Part shown: piece by piece, positions 17,689-25,918 of the stretch
How the letters are laid out: every line of letters begins with the position of its first letter
Numbering within the stretch: the first letter of the stretch is position 1
Source of the DNA: Alphaproteobacteria bacterium
GTDB taxonomy: Bacteria > Pseudomonadota > Alphaproteobacteria > Micropepsales > Micropepsaceae
Direction: 5' to 3'
Assembly (NCBI GenBank): GCA_025350465.1
Contig: JANXXU010000016.1
Coordinates: forward strand, 86,309 to 150,308
DNA length: 64,000 nt
The notes under the pieces: generated by a model
Databases searched by the model: none
Seen by the model: only the letters and a program-made list of their open reading frames with translations
Told to the model about the DNA's origin: nothing
Translations under genes and position numbers: made by a program

Positions 17689-17862
17689 TTATTCGACGCC
17701 AGAAAATCCAACGTCACCTAGATTCGGTTGGGGCGGCGTTAGCTGCGCCAGCGGATAATCGGCGAGCGAACCGTCTTCGGGATCAATTAAGACTGTAGCG
17801 CCGAACACATTGTTAGGCGCCCAATACAAATATACCCTGCGGGTATGATCGCGAACCAACAT
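17689..17862 (-). CDS. Possible 57-residue protein, tail-to-tail with carrier copy 2
   Basis: Minus-strand frame MLVRDHTRRVYLYWAPN... ending LGDVGFSGVE, too short for standard ORF lists. It stops 3 bp from the carrier copy 2 stop and fills the gap almost exactly, but its first 18 nt overlap the divergent start of the next gene and no ribosome-binding site is evident. It could be a remnant. Low confidence. Confidence 0.3.
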   Translation of the reverse strand: MLVRDHTRRVYLYWAPNNVFGATVLIDPEDGSLADYPLAQLTPPQPNLGDVGFSGVE

Positions 17863-18444
17863 ATCTCATTGTGCCTTGCCTCCGTTTGTTTGTGCGTCAA
17901 CTCAGCAATCGCTGGAGAACGGCCAGGGCATGCCCCAGCGGATACGTTTAGACAACCATACGGCGCATTCAACACTGATGGCGGCTCACAGTACACGCCA
18001 GAATTTCGGAAACTCGCAGCAGAGGGATTATCGCAGATTGCGCGTGGCGACCTAGAGGCGGGGGTCGCGACCCTGATCAGGGCGTCGAAGATCCGCCTTG
18101 AAGTGAATTTCGAGCTTTGGGACGAGATTGCTCAAGCGAAATGCCACGAAGGCGATTACGTCGCCGGGCGATCGTTGCTCAAGGAGTATCGCTGTGCTGT
18201 CAAAATGACCGTGAACGAAGTGGCTTGCTACTACGGCGACAGGAATTGGGTGCCGAATTCCGATCTGACGCCGTTATGCTTTCGCATGGCGTGCGGTGAT
18301 GGCTGGGAGCCGAGCGGTTTTCGGCTTGGCGGTCAGTCTGAGGGCGACGCCCCTTACCACGACGATGGCACGAGGGAACTGCGGCGCGTCGACAAGCTGA
18401 TCGAAGCGTGCCACGCGCCGGACGCGCCCAAGACGCATAAGTAG
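17845..18444 (+). CDS. Exported protein, candidate immunity to the copy-2 M23 module
   Basis: A 199-residue protein with a signal peptide (MIANQHISLCLASVCLCVNSAIA) and a mature domain with TPEFRKLAAEGLSQIARGDLEAG, a TPR-like helical stretch, and several Cys (AKCHEGD, YRCAVK, VACYYG, ACGDGW). No known family assigned. Position directly after the carrier copy 2 toxin module and predicted periplasmic location suggest immunity. The last ~80 bp are duplicated at 20,242. Confidence 0.5.
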   Translation: MIANQHISLCLASVCLCVNSAIAGERPGHAPADTFRQPYGAFNTDGGSQYTPEFRKLAAEGLSQIARGDLEAGVATLIRASKIRLEVNFELWDEIAQAKCHEGDYVAGRSLLKEYRCAVKMTVNEVACYYGDRNWVPNSDLTPLCFRMACGDGWEPSGFRLGGQSEGDAPYHDDGTRELRRVDKLIEACHAPDAPKTHK

Positions 18445-18496
18445 CGTCTAATTGCTGAACTAAAGTCCGCGCCGACAAGCAAACCTGCAGTTCCTG
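18365..18496 (+). repeat. Duplicated segment, copy 1
   Basis: 132 bp covering the 3' end of the candidate immunity gene, a short spacer, and the carrier fragment ACAAGCAAACCTGCAGTTCC. It recurs at 20,242-20,364 with a 9-bp deletion and few substitutions. Confidence 0.85.
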
Positions 18497-18912
18497 TTCG
18501 CCATCAGGGCATCGATTATGTCGGGCAGCTAGGCGAACCCGCCGTTGCCGCCGCCGACGGTGTAGCCGTATCGGTTGGCCAAGCCACCGGCTATGGCAAC
18601 TACGTTGCGATTCAACACCTTGACGGTTCAATGACGTTGTATGGCCATCTAGATCAGGCGCATGTTCACCTCGGCGATGTGGTGAAAGGTAACCAAGTCA
18701 TTGGTACGGCCGGCCTGAGCGGAAACGCCAAGGGTCATGGCCCGCAAGTACATTTCGAGGTTTGGAATAGGGCGTATATGGCGGCCGGGTCAAAGTCGGG
18801 CGCTTTGGATTTCAACGAGGGTCACAAAAATCTCGTCGATCCTTACGATTGGCTTCAGCAATCAATGCGCCCACCGGAGCCAAGGCCGAAGCCAACATTT
18901 AGTCAGCCGTAA
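18445..18912 (+). pseudogene. Silent M23 cassette without start codon
   Basis: An open frame runs from 18,445 to the TAA at 18,912, but its first start codon (ATG 18,631) lies inside the domain. The domain reads RHQGIDYVG (His, Asp ligands), GYGNYVAIQHLDGSMTLYGH and GPQVHFEVW. The usual HxH motif is QxH here, so the general-base His is lost while zinc ligands remain. Just upstream is the carrier fragment ending at the ANLQFL codons, but in a different frame. It looks like a displaced toxin module. The following gene encodes an exported protein. Confidence 0.7.
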
Positions 18913-18975
18913 TCTCGCCGATAACTTCAAGAAGGTCGATTGCCAAGGCGTTCCGAAGCGAAATATGATGTAGAT

Positions 18976-19554
18976 ATGCGCACCGGTTCAGCTCGCACAC
19001 TTTCTCTTCTGTCTTTCTTCATAGCTCTTGTTGGTGCATCTGCTGGCGTGGCCAAAGAGGCTGCGCCGCCCGGCAAAATCACCTGGAAAACCATTGCCAC
19101 GTGTCAGCCTCTACGCGACGCGCTACCGGGGCAGGGACTGTTCTTCGCGCGCACCAAGCTCAAGGACGGTCTTCCACAAGGCGTGGAAGTGCGAGGCTGT
19201 GGTGCTAACTGGAGATTTCGTCGTTGGTTGGCACATGGAGTCAATGATCTTATCAATTACGAGTTCTACGCACTGCCTTTTTATCGCCCCGGCCACTTCG
19301 ACTTCTTACTGGTTATCGGGTTGGATGACGTACCGTATTATATGCTGCTTGCCGAAAAGAACGGCTATGACACCGCGTTCGAGTTCTCGACTACACAGGG
19401 TATTTACTTTGGCCAAACCATGGCGCGCGACGGACGTTGGGACATCTACACCGACCAAATCGAAACTTTTACGTGCGCGAATGGAATAACACTCAAGGAT
19501 GATGGCTATCCTAAGCTCATCGACGCCGAGCAGGTGTGCAAACCCACCAAGTGA
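18976..19554 (+). CDS. Exported protein, candidate immunity to the silent M23 cassette
   Basis: A 192-residue protein with signal peptide MRTGSARTLSLLSFFIALVGASAGVA and a mature domain containing CQPLRDALPGQGLFFART, VRGCGANW and DAEQVCKP. A degenerate copy of the CQPLRDALPGQG segment occurs at 28,268, after another toxin unit. Family unknown. The immunity role is inferred from position and export. Confidence 0.5.
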   Translation: MRTGSARTLSLLSFFIALVGASAGVAKEAAPPGKITWKTIATCQPLRDALPGQGLFFARTKLKDGLPQGVEVRGCGANWRFRRWLAHGVNDLINYEFYALPFYRPGHFDFLLVIGLDDVPYYMLLAEKNGYDTAFEFSTTQGIYFGQTMARDGRWDIYTDQIETFTCANGITLKDDGYPKLIDAEQVCKPTK

Positions 19555-19669
19555 AACGCGACTGACAGTTAGCCGCGGACGTGCTCGAAAGATCGAGCGG
19601 CTCACGCCCGGTGACAGTGAACGCCGGCCAACTGATCGGCACAAAGCTCGCTCACCTGGCGCCGCTCCA

Positions 19670-19978
19670 ATGACAATCTCGTTCAAGCTCTTGATAGTTA
19701 TCTTGCTTCTGAGCGCCTTCGGCCCACAGTCCGTCGACGGTATTGCGGCGCCAGCATCACCTTCGGCACACGCATTCGTCCCGACGGAATCATCAGAGGT
19801 TTTCAGTCCAGGATCGATGGATGCCACGACCAGAGATCTCGTGAAGGAGGCTTACGCGGCTGTGGCGCAACACAATTTGTCTTCAGCGATCGAGAAGATG
19901 CAAACCGCAGTCAATCGCTTAGTTCAACAACACAGTACGAACTTCGGCAAGCGCTGCCTCAAAATTAATCCAATATAG
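19670..19978 (+). CDS. Small exported protein
   Basis: A 102-residue protein with signal peptide MTISFKLLIVILLLSAFGPQ and a helical mature part (DATTRDLVKEAYAAVAQHNLSSAIEKMQTAVNRLVQQ). It lies 115 bp after the preceding candidate immunity gene. It may be a second immunity or accessory gene, or a decayed one. No family recognised. Confidence 0.4.
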   Translation: MTISFKLLIVILLLSAFGPQSVDGIAAPASPSAHAFVPTESSEVFSPGSMDATTRDLVKEAYAAVAQHNLSSAIEKMQTAVNRLVQQHSTNFGKRCLKINPI

Positions 19979-20241
19979 GTTCACCACGGCGTGCAATTGT
20001 CACAAAGCACTCTTATAAATGTAGGGCAGTCCATCGCCGTCGAACTCGGCGCGCGACGCTGCGAACCCCGCCGAACTGCGTTTCCGTGGCCTGAAGCTGC
20101 CACGGGGCTGCGCTCATCACAAACGGTGCTGAAATACGGAGGCTGAAGCAATAAGCGCACGGCCGCAGATGTTAGTTCTTCAAGGTGTCCGCTCGAAGGA
20201 TCCGTATACAGATGAAAATGATGGCGCTCCTATTCGACCGC
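19979..20241. other. Unassigned stretch between cassettes
   Basis: About 260 bp with no supported gene. It contains short unrelated fragments, probably debris from cassette rearrangement, and leads into the duplicated segment at 20,242. Confidence 0.4.
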
Positions 20242-20364
20242 ATGGCACGAGGGAACTGCGGCGCGTCGACAAGCTGATCGAAGCGTGCCACGCGCCCAAG
20301 ACACATAAGTAGCGTCTACTTGCTGAACTAAAGTCCGCGCCGACAAGCAAACCTGCAGTTCCTG
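20242..20364 (+). repeat. Duplicated segment, copy 2
   Basis: 123 bp matching 18,365-18,496: the tail of the candidate immunity gene (RELRRVDKLIEACHA), the same spacer and the same carrier fragment ending CTGCAGTTCCTG. Only the last ~25 codons of the gene are present here. Confidence 0.85.
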
Positions 20365-20550
20365 AGCCAAGGATCAGGTTTCGAACTTCGTCCAGCTCGC
20401 GCGCAACGAAGCGATCCGCCGCGACGGCCTGGCGGCGGCCAACACCAATGTCGATGCAGCAGCGCTCCAGCAGCAAGCGCCCAAGATCGTTGACGACAAT
20501 GTTCTATCGCTGTTGACCACGGGCCGCCCGCCCGATCAGCAGTCCCAATT
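20343..20550 (+). pseudogene. Decayed carrier fragment
   Basis: Starts at the same ANLQFL codons as other displaced modules, skips about 130 bp of the carrier, then matches the stretch encoding DQVSNF through LLTTGRPP. Homology fades after CCCGATCAGCAGTCCCAATTG. No start codon and no toxin module remain. Confidence 0.75.
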
Positions 20551-20686
20551 GTCGCCTCCGGCTAATCTGCAGGCTTGCTGCCGCCGGTTAAGGCATACGC
20601 AAGCCTAACCGCCCCGGGCCATCTGAAATCTCATTTCGCCAGCAACGGACGCGCACCTCGCGCGCGCCTCATGAGGAAACACGCAC

Positions 20687-21544
20687 ATGACGCTTTCCAC
20701 CACCGCCGCTCGCGTCTCTTACGCGGGTAACGGCGCCACGACCTCGTTCGCCTTCGTCTTCAAGATTTGGGCGATGAGCGACCTGAAGGTTTTCTTGCGC
20801 GACACCACGTCGCTCGTCGACACCCTGCAAGTGCTCACGACCGACTACACCGTGTCGGGAACACTGCCCGGCACCGGCAACGTTGTGTTCAATGCGGCGC
20901 CGGCGACGGGAAAAACCGTCGTCGTCCTGCGCGACGCGGCGACGACCCAAGATCTCGATCTCATCGCCAACGGCGCTTTCGCCGCCGACAACGTGGAGAC
21001 CGCGCTCGACAAGATCGCGGGCTACGTCCAGGCGCTCGAGGAACAGACCGGGCGCGCGTTGCTCCTGCCGGTCGGCACGAGCCTCGCGAATCTGGCGCTG
21101 CCCGAACCGCGCGCCGCGATCGCCAACAATCTTCTCGCCGTCAACGCGACCGGCGACGGCGTGACGGCGGTTGCCACCTCGACGCTCAATGCAGGGCAAG
21201 TGGTCAGCGCGTTCGTGCAGACATTGCTCGACGACATCGATGTCGCCACCGCGCGCCAAACGCTGGGGCTGCGGGCGCTTCGTCAAACCGGCATCACCTA
21301 TGACCCGGCATCGCTCGCCACCAATACCGAAACCGAGAGCGCCAACATCACCGTCACCGGTGCGGCGCTCGGCGACAGCGTGATGGTTTTCCCGCCTTAC
21401 GACACGCAGGGCATCGTCATTCAGGGCCGCGTGACGGCGGCCAACACCGTGCGCATCCGCTGCCGCAACGGCACGGCCGGCACCATCGACCTCGCCAACT
21501 CCGCGGCGTGGGAAGTGTGGGTGTGGAAAGGCGGCCAGTCATGA
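20687..21544 (+). CDS. Phage tail fibre protein with T7 gp17-type N-terminal domain
   Basis: A 285-residue protein. Residues 8-140 match the T7 tail-fibre N-terminal domain: YAGNGATTSFAFVFKIW, DLKVFLRD, LTTDYTVSG, TGNVVFNAAPATGKTVVVLRD. This domain fixes the fibre to the virion. The remainder is short and has a beta-rich end (ANTVRIRCRNGTAGTIDLA), so the receptor-binding part is small. GAGGAAA precedes the ATG. Its stop overlaps the endolysin start (ATGA). Confidence 0.8.
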   Translation: MTLSTTAARVSYAGNGATTSFAFVFKIWAMSDLKVFLRDTTSLVDTLQVLTTDYTVSGTLPGTGNVVFNAAPATGKTVVVLRDAATTQDLDLIANGAFAADNVETALDKIAGYVQALEEQTGRALLLPVGTSLANLALPEPRAAIANNLLAVNATGDGVTAVATSTLNAGQVVSAFVQTLLDDIDVATARQTLGLRALRQTGITYDPASLATNTETESANITVTGAALGDSVMVFPPYDTQGIVIQGRVTAANTVRIRCRNGTAGTIDLANSAAWEVWVWKGGQS

Positions 21545-21921
21545 CCTTGTCCGCCGCAAGTCTGCAGAAACTCGAGGGCGTGCACGCCGATCTCGTCAAG
21601 GTACTGGAAAAGGCGGCCGAGCAGGACGGCGTCGCCTTCGTCGTCACCGAAGGCATGCGCGCGATCAAGCGTCAGCGCGATCTCTTCGTCCACGGCGCGA
21701 CGACGACGATGAAGTCGCGCCATCTGAGCGGCCACGCGGTCGACCTCGCCGTGCTCATCGGCGGGGAGATCAGCTGGAGTTGGCCGCTCTACGCGCAGCT
21801 TGCGTTGGTGATGAAGAAGGCCGCGGGCGAGGTCGGCGTGCCGATCGAATGGGGCGGCGATTGGCGCACCTTCAAGGACGGCCCGCATTTTCAATTGCCG
21901 TGGGGCGCCTATCCCGGATGA
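21541..21921 (+). CDS. Endolysin, M15-type L-alanyl-D-glutamate peptidase
   Basis: A 126-residue peptidoglycan peptidase for phage lysis. It carries SRHLSGHAVDLAV, the SxHxxGxAxD zinc motif, and DGPHFQLPW, the second His ligand, typical of Peptidase_M15_4 endolysins. The ATG overlaps the fibre stop by 4 nt, so translation is probably coupled. There is no signal peptide, so it needs a holin for access to the wall; a single-pass membrane protein gene follows. Confidence 0.88.
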   Translation: MTLSAASLQKLEGVHADLVKVLEKAAEQDGVAFVVTEGMRAIKRQRDLFVHGATTTMKSRHLSGHAVDLAVLIGGEISWSWPLYAQLALVMKKAAGEVGVPIEWGGDWRTFKDGPHFQLPWGAYPG

Positions 21922-21959
21922 GCGCGAACGAGTGGCGACAAAAATGAGTGAGGACAAAG

Positions 21960-22238
21960 ATGTGGCTGGATGTTTTCGGTCTCGGCAGCGCCGAGCGAGA
22001 GGAGAGTTTCAAGATGGCACTCGATTTGGCCCGGCCCGCGCCCGGTGAGGACAAGAATTTGGCGCTCCATTCCGAAATCTGCGCGCGCCGCTTTCGCGCC
22101 CTCGTCGATCTCTTGAAGGCGCAATACGATCAAAGCCGTGCCAACAAGGGCCTGATCTTCGTGGTGATCGCACTCCTGATCGTCACCAAAGTCGTGACCG
22201 TCGATGCATTGATCGGCGCGCTTCGGGCTGTGTTTTAG
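21960..22238 (+). CDS. Single-pass membrane protein, holin-like
   Basis: A 92-residue protein with a charged N-terminal 65 residues and one C-terminal membrane helix (GLIFVVIALLIVTKVVTVDALIGAL). It directly follows the endolysin gene and so may be a holin or lysis accessory protein. Sequence alone does not prove it. ATG 21,960 has GAGGACA upstream; a GTG at 21,948 is also in frame. Confidence 0.5.
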   Translation: MWLDVFGLGSAEREESFKMALDLARPAPGEDKNLALHSEICARRFRALVDLLKAQYDQSRANKGLIFVVIALLIVTKVVTVDALIGALRAVF

Positions 22239-22380
22239 GCCAGCGCCATAAGCACACTCGCGCTTGTTGCAACCGATAGCTGCAAGGTGAAGCCGCTGCC
22301 AGCATCGGGCGAACGCGCCGCCCGTTCCGCTCGCGATGAAATCTGCCTATGGTCCCCGCCGGAAAATGGAAGCGGGGGAA

Positions 22381-22857
22381 ATGCGCCGCATCATCGCCGC
22401 ATCTGCGCTCGTTGCGTTCGGGCTCGCCGCGAACGCCGCAGCGGAAGAACAAGACTCGGTTGAGGCCTACAACGCGCGCATGCTTGGCGTCGGCGAGAAG
22501 ACGCGCGCCGTTGTCGAGGCGTGCGAGGCAAAGCGCAGAGCCGGCGAACTGAGCGGCGAAGCGGCCGTCGTCGAATGCGCCAATCCGGACCTGCTCGCGG
22601 CCTATGTCGACGCGCGCGTCCTCTATCTCGATCTCATGAAACTCTGGCTCGCGGCAAAGCTCGACGCGGCGAAGAAGCTCGATCATGGCGATATCACGCG
22701 CCCGCAACACGATCTCGAACTTGCCGACTGGCGTTTGAAGATCGCCAACGAAGAAGAGCGCCGCAAGAAAGCCGCGGTCGATGCGCTCGCCGGGCACGAT
22801 CCCGAACCGCACACGCCCGCGTGCTACGCCCTTGGCAGCGACAAATATTGCTTCTGA
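22381..22857 (+). CDS. Exported helical protein of unknown function
   Basis: A 158-residue protein with signal peptide MRRIIAASALVAFGLAANAAA and a helical, charged mature part (ARVLYLDLMKLWLAAKLDAAKKLDHGD) ending in a short Cys pair (PACYALGSDKYCF). ATG 22,381 has GGGGGA 4 nt upstream. It may be a phage-borne accessory gene or a candidate immunity gene that lost its toxin. No family recognised. Confidence 0.55.
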   Translation: MRRIIAASALVAFGLAANAAAEEQDSVEAYNARMLGVGEKTRAVVEACEAKRRAGELSGEAAVVECANPDLLAAYVDARVLYLDLMKLWLAAKLDAAKKLDHGDITRPQHDLELADWRLKIANEEERRKKAAVDALAGHDPEPHTPACYALGSDKYCF

Positions 22858-23039
22858 GCGAAAAGTCGCTGCGGGTGTCTTAGAACTCCTGCTCTCAGAT
22901 CATCTGCGCCGAATATTCACTGTCATCCCGGAAGCTAGATGCGTCCGAACGCGGTCAGCGTTCGGGTAACGCGTCTGCTGTCCGGGACCCAGAGGATCGT
23001 AGCGCACGGCCCCGCTGTGGAGCGCGCACGCGCCGATGC

Positions 23040-23145
23040 GCGTCCACTCTCGCTTTCCAAGGAAAAACCCACGAGCGAAACGTGTGCGACCTGCGCCGTC
23101 AACGCGGAATTCGGACTGCAGGCTACCAACGACACAACATTGTGA
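23040..23145 (+). pseudogene. Degenerate 5' copy of the CxxCAxC phage gene
   Basis: The run CTTTCCAAGGAAAAACCC followed by a SETCATCA-coding stretch matches the ribosome-binding site and start of the intact gene at 28,435. Here the start codon is ACG instead of ATG and the homology ends after eight codons. It shows a second duplicated boundary, just before carrier copy 3. Confidence 0.75.
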
Positions 23146-23156
23146 GGCGCTAAGCC

Positions 23157-24617
23157 ATGTCTCCACCTATTCGTATCGTCTCGCCCGAGTTGACCGTGCC
23201 GATTCTCGATGCGCCGCGGCTGAAGCCCGTCGACGTGTCGAGCGGCCTTGAGTCCGTCGCCGGCGGTCTCGAAGATTTGACGCGTGCGCACAAGATCACC
23301 GAGGTGAACGACGCACTGATCGGTTTCACCGATGCCTTTCGCGATCTCGATGCGAACGTGCGCGCCGCTCCCTGGGATCAAAAGCAACACACGTTCGCAG
23401 AAGGTGCGGACAGCATCCGCCGGCAATTTCTCAATCCAGTCACCGGTAAGCTTCAACGCCAGGCGCTCGAGCCCGAGTTCGATCGCACCGTGGGCATCTA
23501 TCGCGCCCACACCGCTCACGATGCCTTCAGGGCCGAGGCTGCGCACAACATCGCCGCCGCCGGCATCGCGACGGGGAAGATCGCCGCTCAAGTCGCCATC
23601 GCCCGCTCGCCGCAAGAGCGCGAGATGCTGGTCGACCAAGCGACCGGGCTCAACGATCGTCTGGCCATCGGCGGCTTCATCAACGAGGACCAGCGTCAGC
23701 AAGCGAATCTCCAATTCCTGAACCAGGCGGATGTCGCGTCGGTTCAGGCGGCCCTCGACGATCCCAACCGCGATCCCTCCGCTCTCGCGCGCACGCTGAC
23801 GCAGCGCAAGCAGTACTTTCATTTGGATCCGGAGCAGGTTTCGAACTTCGCCCAACTCGCACGCAACGAAGCGATCCGCCGCGACTCGGTTGGGAAGGCG
23901 GTTTCAAGCGTCGCCGATATCGCAGCGGCCAGCGATGCGGCGATTGCGGCGAAAGCCGCCGTGCAATCGCGTTTAACGACGGGACGGCCGCTCGACGATA
24001 CGGGGCAAAACGCGATCAAAGGCTTACCGCCCGAGCAGCAGTCCGAATATCAAGCAGCGGCCGACAGCGCTGGCCAAATCTTCGGCAAGGTCGGCGACAT
24101 GCGTACGCTGCCGCCGGAGAAGATCGCCGCCGCGCTCGATGCGCTAAAGCCGCTCGGCGCCGGCATTCACCAGCAAGCGCAAGACCTCGCGAACGGCATC
24201 ATGGCCGACCGCGTCCGCGATCCGGCTCGCGCCATGCGCGACGCCATTCCAAGCGTCGCCAATGCCTGGGCCGCATATGAGGCCAACAACACACCCGAGA
24301 ATTTGCAAGCGGCAGCGAAGCTGAGCCAAGCCGCACAAACCGCACTCGGCATTCCGCCCGATCAACGAGGTTTGCTGCCGAATGATCTCGCGGAGAGCGA
24401 AGCGCGCACCATCCTGAATGCCGCGCCGGCCAATCAGCTCACCGCCTTGCGCGATCTCAAAGCACGCTACGGCGCCTATGTGCCGAGCGTGTTGCAGCAG
24501 ATCGATCCCTTCATCTCGCCGCAATTACGCGAAGCCGCCGGCCAACCCTCAGACCTTGTGGGTGATCTCGTCTGGCGTCGCCACGAACAGCGGTGCACCC
24601 GCATCGGACGTATCTGA
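23157..24617 (+). CDS. Carrier copy 3: internal-virion-like protein, frameshifted at its end
   Basis: The third copy of the shared carrier (MSPPIRIVSPELTVPILDAPRLKPVDV...). It is close to copies 1 and 2 up to about residue 240, then has its own middle region (SVGKAVSSVADIAAASDAAIAAK) before rejoining the consensus at MRTLPPEKIAAALDALKPLG and ending DLVGDLVWRR. Right after VWRR (24,582) one extra nucleotide shifts the frame, giving a short out-of-frame tail and TGA. The nuclease module continues in the overlapping frame. GAGG precedes the ATG as in the other copies. Confidence 0.72.
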   Translation: MSPPIRIVSPELTVPILDAPRLKPVDVSSGLESVAGGLEDLTRAHKITEVNDALIGFTDAFRDLDANVRAAPWDQKQHTFAEGADSIRRQFLNPVTGKLQRQALEPEFDRTVGIYRAHTAHDAFRAEAAHNIAAAGIATGKIAAQVAIARSPQEREMLVDQATGLNDRLAIGGFINEDQRQQANLQFLNQADVASVQAALDDPNRDPSALARTLTQRKQYFHLDPEQVSNFAQLARNEAIRRDSVGKAVSSVADIAAASDAAIAAKAAVQSRLTTGRPLDDTGQNAIKGLPPEQQSEYQAAADSAGQIFGKVGDMRTLPPEKIAAALDALKPLGAGIHQQAQDLANGIMADRVRDPARAMRDAIPSVANAWAAYEANNTPENLQAAAKLSQAAQTALGIPPDQRGLLPNDLAESEARTILNAAPANQLTALRDLKARYGAYVPSVLQQIDPFISPQLREAAGQPSDLVGDLVWRRHEQRCTRIGRI

Positions 24618-25332
24618 ATCAGCGACGGTGAGAGCGGTCCCGAACGACACGCAAACTTTGCAGCTCTCGACGGAAGACGGCAGCACACTTGTTGCTCAAG
24701 CACCAAGCGCAGACGCGGCTGCGGGATCAAATGCGGATCAGCCGGAAGGTGATTCAAACAGCACGCCGTTGTGGCAGCCGGTGAATGCAGCCATCTCACT
24801 TCCGGAATTGCAGGAGGAGGAATATCTGGCGACCGCGTCGCCAGAAGAGCGTCGCAAATATCTCCAAGCCGAAACACAAGCCGCCGAAATCGTACTCCCC
24901 TTCCTCGGCAAAGCGCTCTACGAGCTAAGCCCGTTTTCTCAAGTTGGTGAATTTGTCGATGACGTGAAGGCGGGCAGCTACGCGGCGGCCGCCATCGCGG
25001 TTTTGATGGTCATTCCAGCGCTAAAGGGGGTCCGCGTCACCCATCACATCATTGCGCGGTTGGCACGGCAACATAAACAGCTCAGAAGGTATATTGAAGA
25101 TTTCGGTATCGACATTGACGATCCCGTTAATCTCGCGCGACTGGTCGAGGATGTTCATCGCGTGCTACATACGAACAATTACTATACCTACGTTGAGCGA
25201 CTAGTTCGCAACGCAAAGAGTTCGGACGATATGCGTACTGTATTGCAGGACATCAAGAAATTGTTAGAGGGACTAGAAACGCGCCAGGATTCACGACGGC
25301 TGTTTCCGCCTAAGAGCCGGCCGAAGATTTAG
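24418..25332 (+). CDS. Carrier copy 3 C-terminal part: AHH-type HNH nuclease toxin
   Basis: True homology starts near 24,583, after the +1 frameshift; TTG 24,418 is only a formal start. A Ser/Asp-rich linker is followed by EYLATASPEERRKYLQAE, a hydrophobic pretoxin-like segment (AAAIAVLMVIPALKGV), and then VTHHIIARLA, FGIDIDDPVNL and HRVLHTNNYYTYVERLV. That order matches the AHH group of HNH/endonuclease VII toxins (HH, N, then H with LHT and Y). It should cleave nucleic acid in the target cytoplasm. The immunity-like gene starts immediately after the stop. Confidence 0.72.
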   Translation: MPRRPISSPPCAISKHATAPMCRACCSRSIPSSRRNYAKPPANPQTLWVISSGVATNSGAPASDVSESATVRAVPNDTQTLQLSTEDGSTLVAQAPSADAAAGSNADQPEGDSNSTPLWQPVNAAISLPELQEEEYLATASPEERRKYLQAETQAAEIVLPFLGKALYELSPFSQVGEFVDDVKAGSYAAAAIAVLMVIPALKGVRVTHHIIARLARQHKQLRRYIEDFGIDIDDPVNLARLVEDVHRVLHTNNYYTYVERLVRNAKSSDDMRTVLQDIKKLLEGLETRQDSRRLFPPKSRPKI

Positions 25333-25893
25333 ATGGCGGATCACATTTACGAGCTGCGCCCAGACCTGGACTACGTCGGCCTGACGTTTGTTGACGCTCG
25401 GAATTTTATTTTCCCGTACGAGCGTCGGTTCGAAACCCTCTGTCGAATGGCGATGCCTCTTGAGGTAGAGCTCAATGATGAAAACGCGCGCGCCGATACT
25501 GATCCAGTTCCCGATTTCCCGCATTTCTCCGTAGGCGAATGCTGTTTCAGTTTGGGAGCTTGGGCGGCGGTCAGCGATGTCAAAGTGAAAGGCAAGACCG
25601 CGCGCTTGGCCTACAACGACGGAAAAAAAATATCGGAATTTGTCCTGCTTGAGCCACCTAGCTTTGATTGCCTCGATTTTGATCTATCAGACGTGCAATT
25701 TTTTGATGAAGCGCGAACCCGGGTCAAATGGGTTGAAAACATCGTGCTTCGAAACGTAGCGGCGATCGATGTCGATATCTTTAAAGTCCGGCACGTCGGC
25801 TGGACAGTGTTCTGCACTGAGAAATGTAAACGACTTATCGTGAAGAACCAATTGACCGGCTTTGAATTTCGTAAAGTGCCTGTCACTACCTGA
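25333..25893 (+). CDS. Imm11/DUF1629-like immunity protein
   Basis: A 186-residue cytoplasmic protein with no signal peptide, starting one nucleotide after the nuclease stop. Features include the N-terminal IYELRPDLDYVGLTFVDA, a central VLLEPPSFDCLDFDL and C-terminal WVENIVLRNVAAIDVDIFKV and LTGFEFRKV, the general pattern of Imm11 (DUF1629) proteins found beside polymorphic nuclease toxins. A partner that binds and blocks the AHH nuclease in the producing cell is the likely role. The family call is from pattern, not search. Confidence 0.65.
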   Translation: MADHIYELRPDLDYVGLTFVDARNFIFPYERRFETLCRMAMPLEVELNDENARADTDPVPDFPHFSVGECCFSLGAWAAVSDVKVKGKTARLAYNDGKKISEFVLLEPPSFDCLDFDLSDVQFFDEARTRVKWVENIVLRNVAAIDVDIFKVRHVGWTVFCTEKCKRLIVKNQLTGFEFRKVPVTT

Positions 25894-25918
25894 CCTTGTC
25901 ACACACTCCGCCTCAAAA

